Source: Pyrus communis (Eukaryota; Streptophyta; Magnoliopsida; Rosales; Rosaceae). Taken from it: a stretch of DNA of 64,000 nucleotides. The notes beneath the pieces are model-generated. The model saw nothing but the letters and a program-made list of their open reading frames with translations, made no database searches and was not told the origin of the DNA. Below, one piece after another: positions 24,940 to 35,318 of the stretch (positions within the stretch are counted from its first letter, which is position 1; the number at the start of each line of letters is the position of its first letter). Position numbers and translations under genes: made by a program. The stretch spans positions 23,133,344 through 23,197,343 of the forward strand of contig NC_084816.1 in assembly GCF_963583255.1 (NCBI RefSeq). The letters are read 5' to 3'.

Positions 24940-26220
24940 AAACGAATTGGAGCACTTTTGAGAGGATACATACAAAGAAAAGAAATAAACTAGATATAAT
25001 AAGGTTAAATAATTTAATCTATGTCTAATCCAATATAAAGATCATGATTCATAAACAAGAAGAATTTGGTCTATCATCCAAATCATCCTTATTATTATTA
25101 TATGCTTACTATTTTTTAAATATTGAACTTTTTAGATGTATATAATTTATGTAGTCTTCTACTTCTATTTTTGCAATTTATCATTTTTTATTATCCATAC
25201 AAGTATAGTTTTTTTTTTAGGTGTAAATAGGCACTTATTTACAAGATATATAATAAATTTACATAAATCCGCCTAGGCGCTAGGCTTCTGCCCGCCGCCC
25301 GACTAGCACCTAACAATTTTTAGAACCTTGGGTAGTGGTAGATGAAAGCCGGGCCCCAAAATTTGAAGAAAATTTTCAAAGCACCTGGTATTGAAGCGAT
25401 TACTCTACATGTCATAAAATAAATAAAGAAACACTAAAAAATATATCATTTTCTCCAATTATATTATGATATGTAGAGGATCGCTTGAATGCCCGGTACT
25501 TAAAAAGATCTCTTTACAATTCGAGTTCATATAAGGATTTAGGGTTTGGATATTCTATTGGTGCAATATTTTTCTATTCAATATTCTTTCTATTGGATAT
25601 TATATTGGTCTAGAGCCAGAGGTGCAATATTTTTACGTTTCAGATTTGTCAAAACCATTACCCTATTCAAATTAATTACCATACCAGAGAATGCTAAAGA
25701 GAGTCTCTCAAATGGGATTCTCGATAGACTTTCTATTGCTTCAGAATTGACATCAAACTGTTAGGTGGTAAAAAATTCATAAAGAGTCTCTTCTTAACAT
25801 TTCTCTTACCATGCTACATGGATGCGTGCGTGTCTATATATGTATATATATATATATATATCCATTCGACTCCAATATCTTAAAAGCATCATAAGGAGTA
25901 CTAGTAGTAATCATGATACCCAACTGCATATATTTTCTGCATCTGCATGATGTGTGTGTGTGTGTGTGTATATATATACATCATTGTAATTTCAGTGTTT
26001 TGTCACGATCACTATGCCTGCTGCAATGCAACAACAGATTCGATCATTTACTTGGTAGCTCATGCAGCTGCAGCATGTGGTCCTAGGTAGCTTTCATTCT
26101 TCCTTTATACGTACAAATCTAAACGATGACTTTGCATATGTATGTTGCACATGACCAATCAGTACCCTTATCTGAAACCACATTTGTATCACTTTAAACA
26201 GTATCAGATTCAAGAGTGGC

Positions 26221-26625
26221 AAAAAATGCATGCTAGCTAGCTATACTTCTTCCCTTTTGCCTTTCTGAAAGGGTTTCAAAAAAAAATTAAATGAAAATAG
26301 TTCCCTCCTTCTCATAAACGTGGAAAGTCTTCTTTCTCCATTAACGTTGCAATATTTCACTATACAAATGTCGTGGTCTAGGTCTCATTCCCCAGTACAC
26401 ATTGCAGCATTTCACTATACAAAAAAATGCATGCTAGCTACATCTTCCCTTTTGCTTTTCTGAAGGGGTTTCAGAAAAATTTAAATAACAATACTCCCCT
26501 CCTCATAAATGAGGAAAGTCTTCTTTCTTCATTAACGATGTAACATTTTACTATACAAATGTCATAGTCGGATTCTCATTTCCCATTAATAGGTCTTCAA
26601 ATAGAATGATTTTCTTTTAAATAAT
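26221..26625 (+). repeat. tandem near-duplication, unit about 203 bp
   Basis: Both units start AAAAAATGCATGCTAGCTA (about 26220 and 26423) and continue through CTTCCCTTTTGC, GGAAAGTCTTCTTTCT and TTCACTATACAAATGTC-like blocks. Confidence 0.8.
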
Positions 26626-26741
26626 TTTTAGATAATGATAAAGAAAATAAACAATTATAATTTCAACATTGGTACGACATAATGACGTCAAATTAGAGAA
26701 CAAGACCTTTTCTCCTTACAAGGAGGGGACCTTTTTAAAAT

Positions 26742-26891
26742 AAAAACTAATGAAAAAGACTTGAAAATTTTGAATTTTAACGATAACGACAAAATAAAGG
26801 GTAAAATAAATATCATCAAGATTAACTTTTTATTATAAAAATATGATGTTTCGTTAAAGTGAACAGTACCTAAAAATTTTCGTTAAAATTC
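26742..26891 (-). repeat. dispersed 150-bp repeat, member 1
   Basis: Matches the reverse complement of 59327-59480: AAAACTAATGAAAA, GACAAAATAAAGGGTAAAAT, AACAGTACC and TTTTCGTTAAAA occur in the same order. No terminal structure clear enough to assign a transposon class. Confidence 0.7.
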
Positions 26892-27579
26892 AATCTTTTT
26901 AAAATGAAGCATTTCTAGACGCGAGGTTTGTCCAAGAAATTCTGACAATATTTGCCGCACGCTTGAAGTTGAAGATGGCACGAGGGCATGATCTAAGCAT
27001 GAGTTTTTTTCTACAAATTCCCACTCAGTCAAAGTTGTGACCTCAAAACCCCACTCATCCCACGCCATCATCAAACTATTGGTTTATAATTACAATGTAC
27101 ATTAAAAAAATCCACTTTCCCCACTTTTCGAAAACCTAAAACCCCTAGAAACCCTAAAACCGATGAATATTGTAAACAACTTTACGAATCAAGACAGCAA
27201 AATGCCAAAACACAATGAGAGGAGGATCGATTCAGAATAATAAGGTGTGTGACGCACTAAATCCTAAACCCTAATCTGCATTTGTTCACCCTCTAGATTC
27301 GCCCTAGGTCTTGTGGGTAGGTCGGAAATTTAATTGAACATGAAATTAGAGATAGTTAACGTGTTACTACTAGTTACTGTTAGTAGACAATATTTAAGTG
27401 ATGGAGATTGTGCTATTTGACTCCCAAACAAAAAATTGTTCCACTACCTGAGAGTGGCTCAACTTAGATTCTTTTTTTACCTTAAAGTCAAGAATTTTGC
27501 TTATGTAGAGAAATAAATCACAATATGGAAATGGTGAATTAAAGTCTTGACACAAAGAGTTCAAGCTATGATTCAAAGA

Positions 27580-28295
27580 GAGAGAAAATTTGCTTATAGC
27601 TTTGTATTAAAATGACAATAATGAGAGAACTTGTATCGAAACGACAATAGTAAGAGAGATCTTGTATCGAAATGACAATAATAGTTTAAAGAGAGAACTT
27701 GTATTTGAAATGTCAGTAGCTATTAAAAAAGAGAGATTTAAAGAGGAATACTTGTAAAGACAACAAAACTATGATAAATTGAAAGAGTGGTTTGACTTTC
27801 ATTGAAAGAAATGAAAGAGTGGTTTGACTTTCATTGAAAGAAATGAAAGAGCTTGCAATATTAAATAAAGCTTTCAAACAAAAATGAGTTCTGAAATTAA
27901 AGGTTTCCTACGTTGGTTTTCTAGAGATATTTGTTTGACTGTTTTGAGTGTCTCCAACTTCATGAACTGACTTTCTTTATATAGAGATCAAAACCATAGT
28001 GGCAAAACAAAGCCACTTGCTGAACATTCCACTGTAAACTTTATGTGGTTATATAATCAAAACACAAAACAAGGAGATGGCTGACTTGATCATGAAGCGA
28101 TAGCCCTTGGAGACCAAGCGGTGGTTATATAATTAAAACACAAAACAAGGAGTGTTGGCTGACCTAATCATGAAGCGATAGCCATTAGAAACCAAGCAGT
28201 GGTTATATAATTAAAACACAAGACAAGGACCTAATCATGAAGCGATATCCATTGGAGACCAAGTGGGGAGGAGAGCCATTGGAGACCAAGTAGAG
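27580..28295 (+). repeat. cluster of minisatellites
   Basis: Contains TTGTATCGAAATGACAATA-like units near 27610-27700, a 33-bp unit (GAAAGAGTGGTTTGACTTTC...) twice at 27782-27848, and a unit of about 77 bp (GTGGTTATATAATTAAAACAC...GAAGCGATAGCC...GAGACCAAG) three times at about 28046-28290. Confidence 0.8.
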
Positions 28296-29925
28296 AGGAT
28301 GTATGTTGCGGCAACACCAAGGTTTTCTACAAAACACCTAGCCTAATACAACTACTTTATGGGAATCATTTGTTGTGTATCTAGGGTTTGCAGAGACCTT
28401 AGTATTTATGTTGGCTAAGGTATTAAGGTTCTTTCCATAAAGAAATCCCAAATTCCATTTTTTTAGCCTATCAGTTAGGTATCATAATCACATAAAATTA
28501 AGAACTTTGTCAATCTTACTTGTATTACAAGACTAATATAAGATTGATATCTTTAGAAAATCAAATCACAATATCTACATTACATTCCTATTTTATGTTG
28601 TAGACCATTTGATTTACATTGGAATAAATCCAACGTATCACCGCCAAAACCATAAAGGAAAAGTATTCCTTTGCCGCCAAACATGTCAACTTGGCGCCAT
28701 TCAAAATATCTTGATGCAAGTTTAGCCTAATTTCTTAATAACTCTACACCATAATTTGGCTTTAAACCCAAAAAAGTGAAATTTGACAATTTTGAGCACA
28801 GACAGCATTTACTTATTCTCTGGAAGTATCGACAGAAAAACTAGGTCTTAAACATGGAAGTGGCAATTTCTCGGGTCTTCAGGAGATAACTTCTGAAAGC
28901 TAATAAAATCTAAAGCTAGATATAGATAGGACGATCATATGATCATACAAAGTACAAAACTGTAACGTTTTGAGTGATGTCATGGTTAATTACTTAAGAA
29001 CTTTTTACTAATTAGGGTTTTGGGAGAAACTTAAAGGCATTGTCCATTGCTTGTTGTACAAGGCATCAGTGCTGCATGCTGCTCAGGGCGACTCAGTGAG
29101 TCAGAGGCGAGTCAGATGCACACGAGGGCTTGCGATGATCCAACGGTCAACAGTCAACAGAGGCAGAGATTAATTACTCACTGACCACAAATATTTTGTG
29201 ATTCTGATATCATCGTTAGTGTCAAATTTGGAGACTAATTAATTAATTAGTTAATAACTAATTGGCATCTTGTGTGATTCTTGATGAAATCCCACATCTT
29301 GTATTTGAAGGATGTCACTCGTTATTTACCTCTGTCATTGGCTATAATAATTCTGCAAATGATTTTGGATTTTTTATTTTATTTTTAGAAACGATATTAT
29401 CTATACTAAAAGGTTGAGGAGTAAGTTAAATCTCATAATGAGCTAGTAATACTATCCTTCGTATTTTCGAGGTTGTAGCAAATGATTTGGATTTAAGTAC
29501 GCGTTTGAGCTAAACATTTTGCGATTGAAAATATTCCTTTTGATCACAAAATTAACAAGGATAACTTAATAAGTCCTTCCTTTTGACTTAGTTGTAGATC
29601 TAGGAGACTAACTTCGAGAGTCCAAGTGTAAAACATCCAAGTTTTTTTTTTTGATAAAAAATAGAAAGAAGTTTATTTATTTTTAATTTTCTAAGTGGGG
29701 CATTTTGTCAAACATTAGTGTGCTTGTTGTCATTTGCTGAGCCATGATTCACATTACATTCTGTCTAGATCCATGCCAAGTGATGTCGACTCATCTTGTC
29801 GATCATACAATTCGTCGAACACTTAGTGAACACACAAGGTTCCATATCAGCATTCGAATGGACCCTAAAGAACATGCCTTGTGTTTTTTTCCAGCCTCTG
29901 AGGCCTTATGTGGATTCGTCCATGG

Positions 29926-30197
29926 ACTTAGTGACAACCAGACTTACATGTAAACTTGAACATACACATTCGAGTTTAATAGTCGTTTCATGATTATTCA
30001 TACTTTTCTTTTTCAGTCTTGCCCTTCAAAGCTTCTCTTGATAAGTGTCACAGAAACACAGATATATTCCTTGTGACAACCAAATTTAATTACATTGAAC
30101 CTAAACATTCGAGTATACCACTCGTTTCCTGGATCATCATACTTTTCCTTTGAGTCTCGTCCTTGGGGGAATCTCGTGATGAGTGTTATAGAAACGG
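29926..30197 (+). repeat. tandem near-duplication, unit about 140 bp
   Basis: Two diverged copies with GTGACAACCA, TTGAAC, ACATTCGAGT, TCGTTTC, TTCATACTTTTC and AGTGTYAYAGAAAC in order, at about 29931-30057 and 30073-30195. Confidence 0.7.
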
Positions 30198-30278
30198 TTT
30201 CATAATCCATAATAATTGGGCTCTAGAACTTATCAACTCAAATTGCTCAAACTTCAAATTGGTCTTCAGAACTTGAAT

Positions 30279-30335
30279 TTTCTCTAGTGCACATTTAAGT
30301 AATAATGACTCTTGTTCAAATGTGCACTAGAGAAA
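30279..30335. repeat. 18-bp perfect inverted repeat with 21-base loop
   Basis: Arms TTTCTCTAGTGCACATTT (30279-30296) and AAATGTGCACTAGAGAAA (30318-30335) are exact complements. Confidence 0.8.
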
Positions 30336-31313
30336 CCCCCCTCTAGAACTTATTAACCCAAGACTTGAAAATACACAGTAATTGGGCTTTAGAACACAGT
30401 AGCCCAATGCATACACTTCATTGGGCCATAAATCTCTACAAAAGATTAAACCTGATGGGAGGATCGTGGGCTATAAGAATATTAGGCAATATGGATCCCG
30501 TATCCAACTTAGTAAATTGAGGTGAAATAAATATAATTACCATCCAATCTATTTTTAAAATGCTCAGTTTCGGAAATTTTCAGATTTGGATTCAGAATTC
30601 CAATGGAGGAAACGGAAATTCCATTCCAGCTTGCACTCTGAAGTCTTACATAAGATGTTTCTTCTGTGAAGCGGCATGTGTCATTTCCCAAAAAGGGCCT
30701 AAGAAAAATAAAGAAGTGTCGTTGGATCATAGAAACACTTTCTGGTTTCGTGCTTCTTTAAACACTAATGAATTTCTCTTTTTTAAAACTTCAACGTGTT
30801 TATAATAAACGCACTCCTAGCAAAAACGCTGATGAATGGAAATGTCCTTACAACAAATAAATATAACGTCAAACACATTGAAAACCGGAAGAAACATCGA
30901 TAACCTGTTTTAGGTTTAAAGTTTCAGATAGCTAAGAAGATTAACAGCTTCAAATCTTTAGCTAAAAAGGTAAAGTGAAGGCAGGCTAAAAGTTAGTAGC
31001 ACAATATACTCAGTGATCATCTATTTGGGCAAAGCTCCAGTTAAGCTCCAGTATGTTTCAGCTCCACGGTAACCACTAAAACAAAGCATCGAAATATATC
31101 CAACGATTCTAAATTCTAATCCTTCGAAATAAAAACCTAGTGCTTTCATCTGTGATGATCCCTAAAAGAAACCAGTAAAGCTTTACACTACCTAAAGGGA
31201 AGCAGAATGTGAAAAACTAAATGTAAAACCATTGCTAACCGGAAGCGCGTGCCAATCTCAAAAAACATGACTGTCATGCGCGGCCTGGGTAGCGCCTAGC
31301 TAGTTTAATTTCT

Positions 31314-32447
31314 TCAGCCATTCACATTGTTTGTCATGCTGTACATGGTTTTAGTCGATTGAAGACGTACTTGCTTTGGTTGGTCTTTTACGTTCTCCAT
31401 GTTGAATTGCTGGTCACGGCATTCGGGTGAGCAAAAGGCACGAAAGGGTCTGCATCGCGCCACGGAATTTTCAGAACACATCAAATTTCAGTTAATTTGC
31501 TGCCACAGGCATGTAAACAACTCTGCAGTAATGTGAAGTTCAAGTCTATTGACGGAGAATCGAAGTTCAAGTATATTCAAACAACAGAATGGATAGGAGA
31601 AGATGAAGAATCATAATCATATTTGCAACTCAAACATTTTTCCTTTCTACTATACTTCTTTGATTTTCTCAGCCGCCAAACAGAAATTACGCAATCACAC
31701 AGCCAAAATAGTACTAATGATGATAATTAAACAAGGAAAACAGAAGCATAAAAGAAAGTAAAAGAGAAAAGAAAAAATTTTCACAATTAAAATATAGGAA
31801 GAAGAATTATATATCTCAAGTTCACAACTCAAAATTTTCCTTGATTTTCTCAGCAGCCAAACAGAGATCAAACAATTACACCATAAATTCTTACTACAAC
31901 GATAATTTCAAAAACAAAAGAAAAATATAACCTGAGTAGTGAGGAAAAGAGCAACATGCCCAATTAAAACAAAAGAAGAAGAAGACTTATAAATTAATTA
32001 CAACGCAAATTTTTCATTGATTTTCTCAGCAGCCAAACGGAGATAAAAAAATTTACACAATGAAATTCCTCCTATAAGGCTAATTTTAAAAAACAAAAAG
32101 AAATCTCATACGAAATCAGTGAAGAAACCTTACCCGTACATGAACACGTCCTCATTGTGAGGTAGCTTCCGGTGACAAAAGAAGCACTGCTCAAGGAACT
32201 CGTCAACCTGCGCCGCGCGTCCCATCCGCGCAGTCTCCGGCGACGACATCCTCAAAACCGAAGGCGGAGATTTCTCAGCCTCCGGCGACGGCTTCAAGGC
32301 CTTCGCGCCATTACCAAAACCCGCACGGACGTGGCGCCGGGGATCGGAGCCCTCGGACGACGGCTTCGGCGGCAGGAGGTGGTGGTTGGACACTCCGGCG
32401 TCGTCGAAGCTCGACGAGCCGCCACTCCGCGAGCGTTTTGCCGACAT
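31314..32447 (-). CDS. FCS-like zinc finger (FLZ, DUF581) protein, 149 aa
   Basis: FLZ proteins are small plant adaptors that bind the SnRK1 kinase (family knowledge). Two exons on the minus strand, 32447-32134 and 31449-31314, joined by a 684-bp intron (GTAAGG...GATGCAG). The ATG at 32447 opens MSAKRSRSGGSSSFDD; the longer upstream reading from 32528 lacks family similarity. The FLZ domain straddles the intron: FLEQCFFCHRKLPHNEDVFMYG then PFRAFCSPECRDQQFNME, with zinc ligands C88, C91, C111 and C115 (C-X2-C-X19-C-X3-C) and the defining FCS at 110-112. The intron lies between the two cysteine pairs. The N-terminus is low-complexity and Ser/Pro-rich, as usual. No damage seen. The intron carries three degenerate repeats, listed separately. 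Confidence 0.93.
31560..32100 (-). repeat. three degenerate direct repeats inside the FLZ intron, period about 180 bp
   Basis: TTGATTTTCTCAGCMGCCAAACRG recurs at about 31659, 31840 and 32017, each preceded by a CAACTCAAA-like block and followed by ACA/TTTACAC and TAATTT blocks. The intron was apparently lengthened by local triplication. Confidence 0.75.
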
Positions 32448-33186
32448 TGAGATTGAAGATTGAAGATTGTAGGGATTTGGGAAGATTGAGAAGAGAACTT
32501 GGAGGTTTAAGAGTGTACGAACAAACAACTACGAAATTGCCCATATCAACACGTGTGTCTGTGTTGTGCGTTGTCGTTTCTCCTTTTCTCGGTGGTTTTT
32601 GGAAGCAGACGTCGAACTGTTTTCACACCATCAAACGATATGCCCTTCATCCAAGTCCGGATACTTCTTCACCTTTCTTTTCTCACCGTTTCGTTGCTTC
32701 CTCTCCACCGCTTCCTTCCTCTGCAGTCTGCACCGCTTGCGTTTTTGCCCTTCCTCTCCAGCTGTCGGCCATCGCAGCGTCTTCTGGCATTTGCTCTCTC
32801 TCCCTTCTTCTCTGTTGGTTTCTGTTGCTGTCAACAAGGTATTTCATCGGCCTGTACCAGCTGCACAGGAAATTCGAGAGATCGATGCGGCTGGATTCTA
32901 TGGCGGACATCCTAAGAATCTAGGTATATATATTTGTCATGATTTATATTTGCTTCTTTTAGAATAAATATTTTCGTATGGTTAATTTGTTTGCCCAGTG
33001 TCTATACATGATATATGTATATATGTATGACATAATTAACACTCTAAAATCTGTTATATCAATCTTCGTCTTCGGCTTCTAAAAAGCACGGTCGGTTTTC
33101 TGAGTGCATTGTGTGTGTAACGTGGAGACTTTTACCGGTTTTGTTTTGTTTCTTTCGATTTGGGATTGATTTTGATTGCAATGCAG
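32448..33186. other. spacer between FLZ gene and AP2 remnant
   Basis: Probable FLZ promoter plus a pyrimidine-rich stretch. Overlapping ORFs here (32438-32967) are biased by TCTC/TTC composition and show no domain. Confidence 0.4.
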
Positions 33187-33270
33187 ATGAGTAATTTTAC
33201 AAAGGAAGAGTTTGTGCATTTCCTGCGCCGCCATAGTACCGGGTTTCTGTATTTCAAGTTGGTACAGTAA
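33187..33270 (+). pseudogene. AP2-domain transcription factor exon remnant (TOE/AP2 type)
   Basis: After a plausible acceptor (TTGCAATGCAG) the frame reads MSNFTKEEFVHFLRRHSTGF, close to the linker and second-AP2-domain start of euAP2 proteins (SN-TKEEFVH-LRRQSTGF). It then diverges (LYFKLVQ) and stops at 33268-33270. The expected RGSSKYRGV continuation is missing and no other AP2 exon was found nearby, so this is a stray fragment. Confidence 0.65.
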
Positions 33271-34629
33271 GAGGACGGACTACTTCATTCCCGAGGCAAG
33301 TCCTTTTACACAAATTCGTGTGGATTACATAGTTGTATACGGAGTTTTTTTTTCGTTTTTTTTTTTTGGGTAATCCGCTCCTATGCTGCAAACAGTCAAA
33401 TCTGAACTAAACCTTGTTGCTCTTCTTTCTTTCCTCGCGGGCAGGAAGCACACCAGCGGCGTGCGTTGCGTGATTCTACTGTGTTTTTTGCACTTGCCTG
33501 GGTGGACAGTTGACCATAAGATAACTTTGATTCGCCCAGCCAGCAGGCGAGCGGCGTGCTTATCTTGTGTGACAACACTACAGAGCGAGTGGCTCTTCTA
33601 GGTGGGCAGTTGTGTGACAACACTCCAGAGAAAGCGGCGCTTTCGTGTAACATAGTGAGATGCGCCAGTGTATGAGCTCTGAGATGTGTAGGTAGAAAGA
33701 GAAGAAGCCGTTCCAACTGGTCGCACGTAATGCCAGATCACGGCCATATTATTAAAAGCTTGTGGTAAGAATGGGTTTCCCTCTAGTGCCCAAAAATAAT
33801 ATTCTAAAGCTTTCGTATGTTCTCCATTATTTGTATGGATATGGCCTATGTTATAGAGTATACAACTTCAATCCTTAAAAGCACAACTTTCTTTGTGTAC
33901 TTTTTATTTTTAAATGTGATTTAAGCCCTATGATGGGAGTGAATGTCTGATATTGCTGAAAATACACATAGCTACATCTATTTATTTTGATTTAATATTA
34001 ATTAATTTTATATCTACTCTTAAACCTTTTAAGGGTATATAATATGCTTGAATTGCTTAATTTGTTAGTTCAAAGTTCCAAATCCATTCATTTGCAGCAA
34101 GCAACGAAAAAAGTCACAGAAAGCAAAAGGAGAAAGTTTTGGTTGATGATGTAATTCAAGGCCCTGTTTAACTGTTATTCCTAATTCCAAATTATGAAAC
34201 TAATACAAATGATATGCATCAGAGTGAAATTAATTAATTGCAAACCATTCTTTAGTTCATGCCAAATCACATAGGCATATCCCATGTTTGTTGATCATTG
34301 CAAATTTCAAACTACGAAAAATTCAGAGTAATAAGCAAAAAAAACTCACAATGAGAAGTACAAAGACACAGACAACAATTGATAATTGATACATCTCACA
34401 ATTTGAAAAATCAGACAAAAACTTTTTCATTCCTTTGCGGAGGATAAAATATCATGTGGATTTAGTTGCTTTCATTTATTTTTGAATAATTTAGAAATGA
34501 GTGTGTTAAATTTTGTTCACAGTTTCAAACTAGTAGCGGAGTGCAGACTTCTTTGCTAGTAATTATTATAATACAATATTATGCCATTTTGAATTTAAAT
34601 TTGAGCTAATTAGAGTGGCATGCCAATCA
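33271..34629. other. intergenic, no gene recognised
   Basis: Contains a short duplicated motif (TGTGTGACAACACT...CAGAG) at about 33568 and 33611. Otherwise AT-rich and featureless. Confidence 0.5.
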
Positions 34630-35090
34630 GAGATCGTTTGAAAGTGTTTTTAAAATGACTGAAAGCGTTTTTGGTGAAAGTGATTTTCGATTCTAAAAAC
34701 ACTTTAAGTGCTTTTTGGAAGGGGAGGTGGATCGTCTGCCCTCCCATTTCCATACTCTCCCCATGCCCTCCTGTTTGTGTGGTCACGGTTAAGTCACGTC
34801 AACATTTTATATTCCTATTACTTTTTGTTTTATTATTTCTATAAAAAATTAATATTAATGTTGATGTGATTTAACCGTGACTACATATCACAGGAGGGTG
34901 TGGGGAGAGTATGGAAATGGGAGGGCAGACAATTCACCTCCTTTGGAAAAAGCACCAGGTACGTGCTTCTTGCATGAAACATTTAAAGTGCCTTTTCAAA
35001 TCCACTTAGATTTTTACTAAGGATTGGTTTCAAAAATATTTTAACAGAAAGTGTTTTCAGTTATTTTAAAAGCAATTCTAATCCAGTCTT
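34630..35090. mobile_element. outer palindromic MITE interrupted by a foldback MITE
   Basis: Left arm (TTTTAAAATGACTGAAAGCG, from about 34646) is mirrored at 35055-35090 (TTTCAGTTATTTTAAAAGCA), with further pairing of AAAAACACTTTAAGTGC and GTGCCTTTTC blocks. A 210-bp foldback element at 34732-34941 sits in its centre. Ends are approximate; no target duplication identified. Confidence 0.6.
34732..34941. mobile_element. foldback MITE (210 bp) with arms of about 85 bp
   Basis: The two arms (GGAGGTGGATCGTCTGCCCT on the left; GGAGGTGAATTGTCTGCCCT as reverse complement of the right) match along nearly their whole length, including CCATACTCTCCCCA and GTCACGGTTAARTCAC. Flanks TTTGGAAG (34724-34731) and TTTGGAAA (34942-34949) give an 8-bp duplication with one mismatch, which fits the hAT superfamily. 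Confidence 0.85.
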
Positions 35091-35318
35091 TTAGTGTTAT
35101 GTTGATGAAAGTCTTTATATTAAAAAGGGTTGTTGGATGACAGTGTGAAACGGCGTAGTTTTAGTTGTAAAAGCAAGATCAACAAAGATTTTTCACTCGA
35201 TGGTCTAATTTGGGATGAATAATTTTGGCAATTTCTTTACACGTTATGCATAATTTTGGCAATTGATTTTCTCGAATTCTTGATTTTAACAGGTTAACAT
35301 AGTGCAACTAGTTCATCA

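Larger units (their letters stand above)
24159..25331. mobile_element. CCTAGGCGG-rich Mutator-like element, copy 2 (1173 bp), host of a nested solo LTR
   Basis: Left end CTGTTCCAAAAATTGGCCTA is mirrored at the right end (...AATTTTTAGAACCTTGG). Target duplication GTAGTGGCA / GTAGTGGTA (24150-24158 and 25332-25340), 9 bp with one mismatch. Without the 518-bp LTR inside it would be about 650 bp. Confidence 0.8.
25332..31313. other. long intergenic stretch rich in short tandem duplications
   Basis: No gene recognised. Contents: TA microsatellite about 25843-25861 and TG/TA at 25949-25980; a 203-bp near-duplication at 26221-26620; a dispersed repeat at 26742-26891; minisatellites at 27580-27850 and 28047-28290; a duplication at 29926-30197; and a hairpin at 30279-30335 (the last several are listed separately). 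Confidence 0.6.

Noticed and set aside
27580..28295. CRISPR-like array
   Set aside because: Repeats are directly tandem, variable, and in a plant nuclear context; no spacer-repeat regularity.
32130..32967. Several overlapping ORFs antisense to and upstream of the FLZ gene
   Set aside because: Shadows of the FLZ exon or products of TCTC/TTC-rich leader DNA; no domains.
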